Shown: piece by piece, positions 1 through 9,287 of the stretch
How positions within the stretch are numbered: the first letter of the stretch is position 1
Layout of the letters: each line of letters opens with the position of its first letter
Program-made: the position numbers and the translations under genes
DNA from: Oceanimonas sp. GK1
GTDB lineage: Bacteria; Pseudomonadota; Gammaproteobacteria; Enterobacterales; Aeromonadaceae
DNA: 64,000 bases
Direction: 5' to 3'
NCBI RefSeq assembly: GCF_000243075.1
Contig: NC_016745.1
Span: 1,126,001 to 1,190,000, forward strand
Notes under the pieces: model-generated
Database searches by the model: none
Seen by the model: the letters and a program-made list of their open reading frames with translations, nothing else
What the model was told of the DNA's origin: nothing

Positions 1-1
1 G

Positions 2-385
2 CCGGTACTGCAGTGGGGGCTCAAGCTGGCGGGCAGCGGCTACCTGCTGTGGCTGGCCTGGCGCATTGCCATGGCGCCGCCGCCTGCTGCCGGCGAACGC
101 AGCATGCGCTGGTACCAAGGGGCGCTGTTCCAGTTTCTCAACCCCAAGTCCTGGCTGATGGCCATTTCCGCCATCAGTGGCTTTACCCTGGCCGGCGAGC
201 AGTACTGGCCCTCGGCACTGGCGGTGCTGGGTATCTTTCTGTTTTTTGGCCTGGTGACCGGCCACCTCTGGACCCTGCTCGGCATGCGGGTGCGCCGCTG
301 GCTGCACACCGACACCCACTGGCGCCACTTTAACCGGGTGATGGGCGCACTGACCGCCGCCTGTGTGGCGATGATCTGGCACTGA
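2..385 (+). CDS. LysE/RhtB-family amino-acid exporter, 3' part
   Basis: The reading frame is open from the window edge, so the N-terminal part lies outside. The visible 127 residues start PVLQWGLKLAGSGYLLWLAW and include FQFLNPKSWLMAIS, both typical of LysE/RhtB inner-membrane exporters (efflux of amino acids or homoserine lactones). Hydrophobic segments follow (SALAVLGIFLFFGLVTGHLW and the C-terminal VMGALTAACVAMIW). The substrate cannot be told from this fragment. No terminator is obvious between it and the next gene, 78 bases downstream on the same strand. Confidence 0.8.
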   Translation, partial: PVLQWGLKLAGSGYLLWLAWRIAMAPPPAAGERSMRWYQGALFQFLNPKSWLMAISAISGFTLAGEQYWPSALAVLGIFLFFGLVTGHLWTLLGMRVRRWLHTDTHWRHFNRVMGALTAACVAMIWH

Positions 386-463
386 ATTTGCCGTTAACCG
401 TTAGAGTTTGGGCGCAAAGGGTGTAAAATCTGGCCGGTTTTTTGTCCTCGATCCAAGGCTTTC

Positions 464-1567
464 ATGGTTTCTGACACAGATTTGTTTAAAGAGATTCGTC
501 CCTACCGGGATGACGAAGTCGCCGGCGCCCTTGAGCGGTTGATTGCCGACGACGAGTTTATTGGCGCCATCGCCCGTTATCGTTTTGCCGGTTTGTCCCG
601 CCTGAGTCACGGCCTGGTCAAACGGCTGATCCGGCTTTATCTGGGCTGGCGCTGGCGCAAGGTGAACAGCGTGCATCAGGTACAGATGGAAGTGGCCGGC
701 TTTATGGAAAAGATGATCGCCAGCTCCACGGCGGGCGTGACCTATTCCGGCCTGGAGCACCTGCGGCCCGACACCGGTTACCTGTTTATTTCCAATCACC
801 GGGATATCGCCATGGACCCGGCCTTTGTTAACTGGGGCCTGTATACCCAGGGCATGGACACGGTGCGCATCGCCATCGGCGACAACCTGCTGCGCAAGCC
901 CTGTGCCACCGAGCTGATGAAGCTCAACAAGAGCTTTATCGTCAAGCGCTCCGCCCGAGGGCCGCGGGAAATGATGAAGGCCTTTGGCGAGCTGTCTGCC
1001 TACCTGCGCCACTCCCTCGACGAGCAGCATTCCATCTGGATCGCCCAGAAGGAAGGCCGGGCCAAGGACGGTGACGACAAGACGGATCCGGCCATCCTCA
1101 AGATGTTCTACATGGAAGGCAAGCGGCAGAAAATTCCCTTCAATGACTATATCCGCAGCCTCAACCTGGTGCCGGTGTCCATTTCCTACGAATACGATCC
1201 CGGCGACATCGCCAAGGCCCGGGAGCTGCACGCCAAGGAAACCGAAGGCGCCTATGAAAAGAGCGAGTTCGAGGACATTCAGAGCATAGTGCAGGGCATT
1301 ACCGGCCAGAAGGGTCGGGTACACGTGGCCTTTGGCCGGCCCATGACCGGGGATTTCGATAACGCCGACGAGCTGGCCCGGGCGGTGGATCGGGAAATTC
1401 ACGCCAACTACCACCTGTTTCCCAGCAACCTGCTGGCGGCGGGGCAGACCGTGGAAGTGGACAGTGCCGCCCGCCGGCGCTTTGAGCAGCACATGAGCGC
1501 GGTGCCCGCCGAGCTGCGTGAACGGGTGCTGGCCATGTACGCCCGGCCGGTGCTGAACAAGGGCTGA
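464..1567 (+). CDS. PlsC-type glycerol acyltransferase domain protein
   Basis: 367 residues. The acyltransferase motif I (NHxxxxD) is seen as NHRDIAMD at residues 111-118, after a strand-like YLFIS. A later IWIAQKEGR resembles the third acyltransferase block. These features fit the PlsC/AGPAT fold that moves acyl chains to glycerol phosphates, but the protein is longer than PlsC (about 245 residues) and has an extra N-terminal helical region of about 90 residues, so the true acceptor is unknown. There is no signal peptide; a peripheral membrane location is inferred. The stop codon is followed directly by the GTG of the LysR gene, suggesting coupled translation. Confidence 0.75.
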   Translation: MVSDTDLFKEIRPYRDDEVAGALERLIADDEFIGAIARYRFAGLSRLSHGLVKRLIRLYLGWRWRKVNSVHQVQMEVAGFMEKMIASSTAGVTYSGLEHLRPDTGYLFISNHRDIAMDPAFVNWGLYTQGMDTVRIAIGDNLLRKPCATELMKLNKSFIVKRSARGPREMMKAFGELSAYLRHSLDEQHSIWIAQKEGRAKDGDDKTDPAILKMFYMEGKRQKIPFNDYIRSLNLVPVSISYEYDPGDIAKARELHAKETEGAYEKSEFEDIQSIVQGITGQKGRVHVAFGRPMTGDFDNADELARAVDREIHANYHLFPSNLLAAGQTVEVDSAARRRFEQHMSAVPAELRERVLAMYARPVLNKG

Positions 1568-2470
1568 GTGCTGAACCCCCGGCTTGTGACCAACCGCCGG
1601 CTGAGCGGCCTGCGGGTGTTTGTGGTGGCGGCCCGCCATGGCGGCTATTCCGCCGCCGCCGCCGAGCTGTGCGTGACCCAGGCGGCGGTGAGCCAGCAGA
1701 TCCGAAACCTCGAGTCGTCACTTGGTTGCCGGCTGTTTGTTCGCCGGGGCGCCGGCATGGTGCTCACGCCTGAGGGCCGAGAGCTGCTGCCCTTTGCCGA
1801 GCAGGGGCTGGCTCAGCTGGAGCGTGGCCTGGCCCGGCTGACCCAGCCTGCCGCCGGGCCGTTGCAACTCAGCGTGTTGCCTTCATTGGCGGCGCGCTGG
1901 CTGATGCCCAGGCTGTGGCGCTTTACCGAGCTTCATCCCCACCTTGAACTGCGCCTGCACCCCAGCCAGCAACTGGCCGACTTTGCCGGTGGCGAAGTGG
2001 ATCTGGCCATTCGTTACGGCGAAGGCCACTATGCCGGGCTGCACAGTGAACGGCTGATGAGCGATACCGCCTTTCCGGTGTGCGCCCCGGCGCTGGTGGC
2101 GCGGCTGCAGCGGGTGGAGGACCTGACCCGCCTGCCGCTGGTGGCCGGGCCTGAATACGCCGGCGTCAGCTGGGCCAACTGGCTGGCCCTGAGCGGTCAC
2201 GAAGACATACTGCCGCACTGTCGCCAGCTCACGGTAGGCGACGGCAACCTGGGGCTGGAGATGGTGCTGGCGGGGCAGGGGGTGGCGCTCAGCCGCTCGG
2301 TGCTGGTGGCGGACTTGCTGCGCCAAGGCCGGCTGTGCCGGCCCTTTGCCACCGAGCTCACGCCCCAACACAGCTACTATCTGGTATGGCGGCCCGACTC
2401 TCCCCGCCTGAACGACATTGCCCTGGTGCGGGACTGGCTGAAGCAGGAAGCACAAGCGGCTGCTTGTTAA
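1568..2470 (+). CDS. LysR-family transcriptional regulator (GcvA-like)
   Basis: 300 residues. The N-terminal winged helix-turn-helix is clear: GLRVFVVAARHGGYSAAAAE, then LCVTQAAVSQQIRNLE and LFVRRGAGMVLTPEGRELL. The C-terminal effector-binding region includes GEVDLAIRYGEGHYAGL and MVLAGQGVALSRSVLVADLL, the pattern of the GcvA/AmpR subgroup. The GTG start abuts the stop of the acyltransferase gene. LysR regulators often control a divergent neighbour, but here the flanking genes are codirectional or convergent, so the target is unknown. The repeat-filled gap begins right after its stop. Confidence 0.85.
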   Translation: MLNPRLVTNRRLSGLRVFVVAARHGGYSAAAAELCVTQAAVSQQIRNLESSLGCRLFVRRGAGMVLTPEGRELLPFAEQGLAQLERGLARLTQPAAGPLQLSVLPSLAARWLMPRLWRFTELHPHLELRLHPSQQLADFAGGEVDLAIRYGEGHYAGLHSERLMSDTAFPVCAPALVARLQRVEDLTRLPLVAGPEYAGVSWANWLALSGHEDILPHCRQLTVGDGNLGLEMVLAGQGVALSRSVLVADLLRQGRLCRPFATELTPQHSYYLVWRPDSPRLNDIALVRDWLKQEAQAAAC

Positions 2471-2485
2471 GCCGTGCGTAGCGGG

Positions 2486-2582
2486 AAAAGGGCACTGCTT
2501 CCTCGGCACGCTGTGAATACCTCCCTGTACGCTCCGTCGCGCCATCCCTGGCGCGAAGGGCCGCTGAAGCAGACACCCTTTT
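2486..2582. repeat. Palindromic intergenic element X
   Basis: An imperfect inverted repeat. Outer arms AAAAGGGCACTGCTTCCTC (from 2486) and the inverse of GAAGCAGACACCCTTTT (to 2582) enclose a perfect 7-bp inner stem CGCGCCA/TGGCGCG at 2538-2544 and 2549-2555 with loop TCCC. It occupies the first part of the 317-base gene-free stretch after the LysR gene. It has the architecture of element Y next door but a different sequence. No second copy was recognised in the window. Confidence 0.55.
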
Positions 2583-2601
2583 CCCTCCTTACCGTCACTG
2601 T

Positions 2602-2627
2602 GCCGCCTGAAAAATTTAACAGGCGGC
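2602..2627. repeat. Perfect 8-bp stem hairpin between elements X and Y
   Basis: GCCGCCTG (2602-2609) pairs with CAGGCGGC (2620-2627) around a 10-base A/T loop. There is no T-tract on either side, so it does not look like an intrinsic terminator. It lies exactly between two larger palindromic elements. Confidence 0.5.
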
Positions 2628-2636
2628 GTCAGATAA

Positions 2637-2755
2637 GCGAGGCAGTAGCAGGGATTGCCGAAGCCGACCGGCAAATGTCATGGATGACATTTGCCGAGCG
2701 CCCCATGGAAGGGCTCGAAGCGTGTCGGCGTAGCGCAACCCTGCTACTGCCTCGC
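2637..2755 (+). repeat. Structured interspersed repeat Y, copy 1
   Basis: A 119-base element closed by a perfect 17-bp inverted repeat: GCGAGGCAGTAGCAGGG at 2637-2653 and its complement at 2739-2755. Inside is a perfect 10-bp stem, GCAAATGTCA (2671-2680) and TGACATTTGC (2685-2694), loop TGGA. A second copy lies in reverse orientation at 27207-27318; the centre is about 85 percent alike and the stems differ by paired changes. It may act as an RNA structure in the 3' region of either convergent neighbour. Family name not recognised. Confidence 0.75.
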
Positions 2756-2787
2756 GTTACAGAAAGGGAAAAAAACGGCAGACACCG

Positions 2788-3630
2788 TCAGCCCTTCAGC
2801 CATTCCAGGGTAAAGCCGGCCTGGTCATCCAGGGCCAGGGTTTGGCTCAAGGCCGGCAAAAGTTCGGCGAGCTTTTCATCCAGCTTCCAGGGCGGGTTCA
2901 GCACCACCATGCCGGAGCCGTGCATGCCAAAGTCATCGGCCTGGGCCTGTACCCTGAGCTCGGCGCACAGCACCTGCTCAAAGCCGAGACTGGCCAGTGC
3001 CCGTTTCAGCCCTTCGCTGCGATCCACGGCCTTGGCCAGCAGCGGATACCAGATCGCGTAAATGCTGATGGGCCAGCGCTTGTGGGCCTTTTGCAGGGTG
3101 TTGGCCACCCGCTGGTAGTCTTCCTTCAGCTCATAGGGCGGGTCAATCAGCACCAGGCCCCGCTTGGGCGTGGGGGGCAGCAGGGCCACCAGACCCTCAA
3201 AGCCATCTCTGTGGTGAATGGCCACACCGTCACCGGTCAGGTTCTGGCGCAGTAGCTCCACCTCGTTGTGGTGCAGCTCCATCAGGGTGAGCCTGTCCTG
3301 GGGGCGCTGAAAATGCGCCGCCACCAGCGGCGAGCCCGGGTAGTGCTCCAGATCCTTGCCGGGGTTGATGGCGCGAATGGCGGCGAAATAGCCGGCCAGT
3401 GACGGCCACTTTTCCTGCTCATGCCACAGCCGGGCGATGCCGCCCAAGTATTCCGCTTTTTTCTGGGTCCACTCGTGGCTGAGGGCATAGCCGCCGGCGC
3501 CGGAGTGAGTGTCGATATAGCTGTAGCCCTTGTCCTTGGCGCACAGCGACTCAAGAATAAAGGCCTGCACCGCGTGTTTGAGTACGTCGGCGTGGTTGCC
3601 GGCGTGAAAGGCATGACGATAACTCAGCAT
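2788..3630 (-). CDS. rlmJ: 23S rRNA (adenine(2030)-N6)-methyltransferase RlmJ
   Basis: 280 residues, the same length as E. coli RlmJ (YhiR), which methylates A2030 of 23S rRNA with SAM. The start is MLSYRHAFHAGNHADVLKH, the hallmark N-terminus of this family, so ATG 3630 is chosen although the frame is open further upstream. The catalytic DPPY motif is present as LVLIDPPYELKEDY, and an MVVLNPPW segment follows near the C-terminus. The start lies 11 bases after the TIGR02444-type gene, so both are probably in the minus-strand unit led by yheS. Downstream is repeat Y. Confidence 0.95.
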   Translation of the reverse strand: MLSYRHAFHAGNHADVLKHAVQAFILESLCAKDKGYSYIDTHSGAGGYALSHEWTQKKAEYLGGIARLWHEQEKWPSLAGYFAAIRAINPGKDLEHYPGSPLVAAHFQRPQDRLTLMELHHNEVELLRQNLTGDGVAIHHRDGFEGLVALLPPTPKRGLVLIDPPYELKEDYQRVANTLQKAHKRWPISIYAIWYPLLAKAVDRSEGLKRALASLGFEQVLCAELRVQAQADDFGMHGSGMVVLNPPWKLDEKLAELLPALSQTLALDDQAGFTLEWLKG

Positions 3631-3641
3631 GATAATGTCTC

Positions 3642-4063
3642 TTAACCGGCGAGTTTGAGTTGCCACAGGGGCGCATCGGCCACCGGCAGCAGATTGAGGT
3701 AAGTGAGCAAGGCGCCGCTGCCGGGCCGGGGGGGATGGCTGGCCAGCACCAGCAGCAGCTCTTGCTGTTGCCAGCGTTCCAGCTCCAGCTCGTGCTGCAA
3801 CAACTGGGCGTAGTCGTCGGCTTCCAGCTGCGCTTTCAGCCGCCGGCGCAGGGCCCGCCAGTGTTCGAACAGGCCGCGGCGCTGTTCCAGCAGCGGCAAA
3901 AAGGGCGCGATGTTGAGGGTCAGCCCTCGCTCTTCCAGCAACAGCAGCAGCAACAGCAGGTTGACGTTGGCGCCATGCTCGTCCTGCAGCTCGATGCAGG
4001 CCCCGGCGACGCCGGGGCGGGCATAGTGCAGTTCGCTGAACTGCCACAGTTCGTCGGCGCTGA

Positions 4064-4067
<4 letters not shown>
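3642..4067 (-). CDS. TIGR02444-type (DUF2390) protein
   Basis: 141 residues beginning MISADELWQFSELHYARPGV, then CIELQDEHGANVNLLLLLLLLEERG. That pattern (helical, CLxLQdxxGxdVNLLLf) matches the uncharacterised TIGR02444 family found beside yheS in related gammaproteobacteria. The run of eight leucines could look membrane-like but sits in an otherwise soluble helical protein. The ATG overlaps the TGA of yheS by four bases (ATGA), which implies translational coupling. Function unknown. Confidence 0.75.
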
Positions 4068-5962
<1,895 letters not shown>

Positions 5963-5992
5963 AGAAACCCGACATGGTGCAAAAGCGGTATT

Positions 5993-6682
5993 TTAGCCGG
6001 TTTTGCCCCCGGTATGACAGGGGCTTCCCAGCCAGTGGCGGCAATCCTGTTCAAACTGGGGAAAGGAGGCGAAACCATGCTCCCTGGCCAGCCGGTCCGG
6101 ATCCGCGCTTTTGGGCAGATCCCGCAGCATTTGCAGCAGGGCGTACTGACGCTGCCAGCTGCCGGCGTCGCAGCCAAAGCGGCTGCTGAACGCCTGCTGT
6201 TCCTCGTCGCTTAGGGAAAAGCCCGCGGGATCCGCCGCCACCCGGGCGGTGAGCGCCTCCATTGATTCGAACGGCAGCAATGGCTGCGTCGGCAGCTCGT
6301 CGTACAGTGCCCGGCACAGGCGGCCATGGGGCCCTTGCCAGGCCCGCTCGCCCTGCCAGTCGGCCAGTTTGCCGGCAATGGCCGCCAGCAGTGCCGTGGG
6401 CCGAAAGCGGCCGGCCTGCTCCGGCTGGGGAAGCCGGCCGGACAGCTCGATGCGGCTGACCCGGCAATTCGCCAGGGCATGCCAGGCAAACAGGGTGTTG
6501 GCGGGCAGAAAGGCCGCTTCGCCGGCTACCAGCGGAAAATAGTGACGGCCGAGCTGCATCAGGCCCGAGCCCCGGTGCATCAGCAGCAGCGTGCCCTTGA
6601 TATGGCGGCGGCGCTTGCCGGGGGTTAAGTGAGGCAGATCGAAAAGCTGGTGATGAATGCTGTAATGGGCGCTTGCGGTCAT
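5993..6682 (-). CDS. AraC-like regulator with cupin N-terminus and shortened HTH region
   Basis: 229 residues. Residues 1-110 look like an AraC-type sensing cupin: FDLPHLTPGKRRRHIKGTLLL, LGRHYFPLVAGEAAFLPANTLFAWHAL. The C-terminal part contains DRLAREHGFASFPQFEQDCRHWLGSP, which resembles the second helix-turn-helix of AraC proteins (GFxSxSxFxRxFRxxxGxSP); the first HTH is weak and the protein is shorter than usual (250-300). It is divergent from yheV and 30 bases upstream of yheS, so local control of yheS or yheV is possible but unproven. Confidence 0.55.
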   Translation of the reverse strand: MTASAHYSIHHQLFDLPHLTPGKRRRHIKGTLLLMHRGSGLMQLGRHYFPLVAGEAAFLPANTLFAWHALANCRVSRIELSGRLPQPEQAGRFRPTALLAAIAGKLADWQGERAWQGPHGRLCRALYDELPTQPLLPFESMEALTARVAADPAGFSLSDEEQQAFSSRFGCDAGSWQRQYALLQMLRDLPKSADPDRLAREHGFASFPQFEQDCRHWLGSPCHTGGKTG

Positions 6683-6744
6683 TGTGGTTGGTTCGTTTTT
6701 GGCGGAGAATTTTAAACATGATTAGTGGTACAGGATCCCGTTCC

Positions 6745-6945
6745 ATGGAAACCCGTCGTAGAAAGCGGTTTATCGCCGGCGCCGTCTGCCCGAAGTGTCA
6801 GACGGCGGACACCATGATGCTGTATATGGAGCATGGTGTCGAGAAGGTCGAGTGCGTGCACTGCGGCCACCATCAAAGCCAGGCCGAGGCGAGCGTTGAA
6901 TCTGCCGCTGGCGGCGACATCATTGGCGTGTTTCGTCCGGAGTAG
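6745..6945 (+). CDS. yheV: YheV-type zinc-ribbon protein
   Basis: 66 residues from ATG 6745 (METRRRKRFIAGAVCPKCQ), the same length as E. coli YheV. Two CxxC pairs (CPKC and CVHC) form a zinc ribbon; the C-terminus GVFRPE is also family-like. ATG 6718 in frame would add nine residues; 6745 is preferred because family members begin just before RKRFIAGA and AGGA lies about nine bases upstream. Function unknown. In E. coli it is followed by slyD, slyX and fkpA, as here. Confidence 0.85.
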   Translation: METRRRKRFIAGAVCPKCQTADTMMLYMEHGVEKVECVHCGHHQSQAEASVESAAGGDIIGVFRPE

Positions 6946-7083
6946 CGCCTTATTCCCTGCGCTTTGTATGCTTTATGCCCGCTTGCCAGTTTCGGGCTTG
7001 GTTCCGCCTGGCCTTTCGGGCTAGACTGGCCCGGCGGCAGAGCGCAAGTTCCATTCCCTGTGTTTTCTTGAATTCTGCCGTGA

Positions 7084-7112
7084 AATGGCCCTTCGGGGCC
7101 ATTGTTTGTCTT
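7084..7112 (+). terminator. Possible intrinsic terminator after yheV
   Basis: AATGGCCC (7084-7091) pairs with GGGCCATT (7096-7103) around a TTCG loop, followed by the T-rich GTTTGTCTT. The stable UUCG tetraloop hairpin favours an RNA function. The T-tract is interrupted, so termination may be partial and slyD may receive read-through. The rest of the 236-base yheV-slyD gap shows no gene; a weak -10-like TATTCT lies at 7144-7149. Confidence 0.5.
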
Positions 7113-7181
7113 CACGCCCTTTCGTTTCATCGGGCCCATCATGTATTCTAGGAGCCACCATTTTAATCAGGCTCAACTCCC

Positions 7182-7694
7182 ATGAAAGTATCCGATAACG
7201 CAGTGGTAACACTGGACTTTACCGTCAGCAATGCCGCCGGCGAAATTCTGGACTCCACCGAGAACAAGCAACCGCTGCAGTATCTGCACGGTACCGGCTA
7301 CCTGGTGACCGGCCTGGAAGCCGAGCTGGCCGGCAAGGTGGCCGGTGACGACTTTGACGTGACCCTGACCCCGGACCAGGCCTACGGTGACTATGATGAG
7401 GCGCTGGTACAGTCGGTGCCCGGCGAGCTGTTCGACGGCATGGAAGTGTCCGAAGGCGATACCTTCGTGGCGGAAACCGATGACGGTCATCGTCCGGTGA
7501 CCATCGTCGAAGTGGCCGAGGAATACGTGAAAGTGGACGGCAACCACCCGCTGGCGGGCATGACCCTGTCGTTCCGGGGCGTGGTGCGTGAGGTGCGCGA
7601 AGCCACCGAGGAAGAGCTGGCCCACGGCCATGTGCATGGCGATCACGACCATGATCACGACCACGAAGGCGGCTGCTGCGGTCATCACCACTAA
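7182..7694 (+). CDS. slyD: FKBP-type peptidyl-prolyl isomerase SlyD
   Basis: 170 residues. MKVSDNAVVTLDFTVSNAAGEILDST and PLQYLHGTGYLVTGLEAEL belong to the FKBP domain; the insert-in-flap chaperone domain follows (about 70-130). The tail from about residue 146 is rich in His, Asp and Cys (HGHVHGDHDHDHDHEGGCC), the nickel-binding part of SlyD. It serves in protein folding and, in E. coli, nickel delivery to hydrogenase. In the ancestral order slyX would follow directly; here IS3 copy A separates them. Confidence 0.95.
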   Translation: MKVSDNAVVTLDFTVSNAAGEILDSTENKQPLQYLHGTGYLVTGLEAELAGKVAGDDFDVTLTPDQAYGDYDEALVQSVPGELFDGMEVSEGDTFVAETDDGHRPVTIVEVAEEYVKVDGNHPLAGMTLSFRGVVREVREATEEELAHGHVHGDHDHDHDHEGGCCGHHH

Positions 7695-7708
7695 GGGCCA
7701 GGCCGTCG

Positions 7709-7750
7709 GTGAGGAGTGAGGGGGCAAGAGTGAGGTGAATTTGCTCTCAT
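7709..7750. repeat. Left arm of GTGAGG/CCTCAC palindromic repeat at IS3 copy A
   Basis: GTGAGGAGTGAGGGGGCAAG followed by AGTGAGG is the inverse of the CCTCAC-rich run right of the IS (9008-9067). The IS therefore sits in the middle of a pre-existing inverted repeat. The last five bases, CTCAT (7746-7750), recur directly after the IS at 9008-9012. Confidence 0.6.
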
Positions 7751-7781
7751 TGGAGTGGCCCCGATAAAGTAGACACTTAAG

Positions 7782-8591
7782 TTAAGCGGCAGCTGCGTAG
7801 GCATTGGGAGTTATTCCTCCCAGCGCCATGTGGCGCCGCACTTTCGGGTAATACTCGTCCGTATAATACCGGACTTCATCTGCCATTTCGTCTCTTCCGA
7901 GCATTCCTAATGGATGTGTCCATTCCTTCTTGAGCAGCGCGAAGAAGCTTTCCGAACAGGCGTTATCCCAGCAGTTACCTCGCCGAGACATGCTGATGGT
8001 GATTCCCCGTGTAGTGAGCCATCTCATCACCTCTTCGCTGCGATACTGACTCCCCTGGTCAGAGTGGAACAACAACTGTGTCCCATCTGGCCGCTGATGT
8101 TGCCATGCCTGCTCAAGGGCCTCCAGCACCAGCTGGGCGCTATTGATGGCACCCATGGCTCGGCTCACCACGCGACGTGTACCCAGGTCCAGGACTACTG
8201 CGATGTAGAGCCAGCCTTCGTGGCACCGGATTTGAGTAATATCTGATACCCAGACTCGATTTGCCGCACCAACCGAGAAGCGGCGATTCAGCAAGTTCGG
8301 TAGCACAGGCAAGAATGATGTCGGCTTTTGATACCCTGCTTTAAGAGCCGTGCATGAATGGTAACCAGCGTCTCTCAGCAAGCGCTGAACCTGGTTCTTG
8401 CCGCAGCAGAACCCGGCATCCCGTGCTTCCAGCCACAGCTTGCGATAACCCGGCACATTCTTCTGTTGCCTGGCTCGCTCGAGCAGGAAGGTTTTCAGAG
8501 TTTGTCGCTTGATGACACGTTCTCCCGGAGCATGCTGACGTGCTCGCCAACGATAATATCCCGCTCGTGACACATTGAGTACTTCACACAT
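7782..8591 (-). CDS. IS3-family transposase OrfB (copy A)
   Basis: 269 residues. Integrase-type catalytic triad: D in WVSDITQIR (117), D in HSDQGSQY (178) and E in NACSESFF (214), giving the 35-residue D-E spacing of the IS3 family. The N-terminal HTH_21-like region contains GYYRWRARQ and VPGYRKLW. The frame is -1 relative to OrfA and is open upstream to the OrfA slippery site, so the active enzyme is probably an OrfAB fusion made by frameshifting. The frame is intact. Confidence 0.92.
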   Translation of the reverse strand: MCEVLNVSRAGYYRWRARQHAPGERVIKRQTLKTFLLERARQQKNVPGYRKLWLEARDAGFCCGKNQVQRLLRDAGYHSCTALKAGYQKPTSFLPVLPNLLNRRFSVGAANRVWVSDITQIRCHEGWLYIAVVLDLGTRRVVSRAMGAINSAQLVLEALEQAWQHQRPDGTQLLFHSDQGSQYRSEEVMRWLTTRGITISMSRRGNCWDNACSESFFALLKKEWTHPLGMLGRDEMADEVRYYTDEYYPKVRRHMALGGITPNAYAAAA

Positions 8592-8641
8592 TATCGAGAC
8601 CCGCCAGCGTTGACTTCGGTGAGCCTCGATAAAGGCAAACC

Positions 8642-8959
8642 TTACTTGCTGTGCTTGGCGAAGTACTCTTGCGCCTTTTTTAGGATTTCGTTCTCCAGCT
8701 CTTTTCGTTCAAGCAGCTTCTTCAGTCGAGCATTTTCACGCTCCAGATCCTGCAAACTTTTTTCTGGTCCGATGTTTTCAACTGCTTTGTCAGATGATTT
8801 CTTGGTCATGATCCACTCTCTGCGCCAGCGACTCAATTGGTTAGGATGGATCCCGAGTCTGCCAGCAAGCTGAGCTTGTGTCTCTGTGGTGGATAGCGAG
8901 GCCTCGACGGCCTCACGTTTGAATGCATCGCTAAAGTGACGGTGGGGTTTGTACTTCAT
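8642..8959 (-). CDS. IS3-family transposase OrfA (copy A)
   Basis: 105 residues. Helix-turn-helix (FSDAFKREAVEASLS, AQLAGRLGIHPNQLSRWRRE) followed by a leucine-zipper-like coiled coil (LERENARLKKLLERKELENE). The slippery heptamer A AAA AAG is encoded at 8675-8681 (minus strand) in the correct phase for -1 frameshifting into OrfB. Four residues differ from copies B and C. Confidence 0.92.
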   Translation of the reverse strand: MKYKPHRHFSDAFKREAVEASLSTTETQAQLAGRLGIHPNQLSRWRREWIMTKKSSDKAVENIGPEKSLQDLERENARLKKLLERKELENEILKKAQEYFAKHSK

Positions 8960-9007
8960 AACACCTTCTCATTAAATGAAGGTGTCTACTTTTTTCGGGC
9001 CAGTCCA

Positions 9008-9067
9008 CTCATCCCTCACTCCTCACTCCTCACTCCTCACTCCTCACCCCTTACCTCTCACCCCTCG
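9008..9067. repeat. Right arm of palindromic repeat with CCTCACT heptamer array
   Basis: Four perfect CCTCACT heptamers (9014-9041) are followed by CCTCACC (9042-9048) and a CCTCAC-like run (CCCTTACCTCTCACCCCTCG). It is the inverse partner of the GTGAGG-rich arm left of the IS. Heptamer tandem copies suggest replication slippage. Confidence 0.7.
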
Positions 9068-9068
9068 T

Positions 9069-9287
9069 TCAGTAATGGGGCGGCGGGGTTTCTTCCGCCT
9101 GGCTGGCAATCTGACCGGGCTGTATTTCCCGAAACTTCTTGCTCAGCAGGCTGAGCTGCTGCTTGAGGCGGGCGATTTCGCCGCCCTGGGCGGTGATTTC
9201 CCGATTCAGCAGTTCTATGGTGTCATCCTGAAAGGCCAGCCGGGTTTCCAGTTGCTCCAGCCGGTGCAGCAGTTCGTCATTCATCAT
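9069..9287 (-). CDS. slyX: SlyX family protein
   Basis: 72 residues, MMNDELLHRLEQLETRLAFQ then DDTIELLNREITAQGGEIARL, and a C-terminal ETPPPHY, a SlyX signature. It is a short coiled-coil protein of unknown function, always near slyD/fkpA in Enterobacteria. The start (9287, or MNDELL at 9284) lies inside the 3' end of the WD40-type gene, an overlap of 11 bases, so the two are translated from one message. Confidence 0.9.
   Translation of the reverse strand: MMNDELLHRLEQLETRLAFQDDTIELLNREITAQGGEIARLKQQLSLLSKKFREIQPGQIASQAEETPPPHY

Larger units (their letters stand above)
7751..9007 (-). mobile_element. IS3-family insertion sequence, copy A (1257 bp)
   Basis: Terminal inverted repeats TGGAGTGGCCCCGATAAAGT (left) and TGGACTGGCCCGAAAAAAGT (inverse of right end) bound two transposase frames on the minus strand. 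All three copies in the window are 1257 bp. This copy differs from B and C at about 22 of 269 OrfB residues, so it is an older or separate arrival. It is flanked by a 5-base CTCAT direct repeat, whereas B and C show 3 bases. It separates slyD from slyX. Confidence 0.95.

Noticed and set aside
2474..3061. 195-residue plus-strand frame running from repeat X into rlmJ
   Set aside because: It translates the palindromic repeats and then the reverse strand of rlmJ. A similar peptide (AERPxEGLEACRR) arises from repeat Y copy 2, which shows it is repeat-derived, not a protein.
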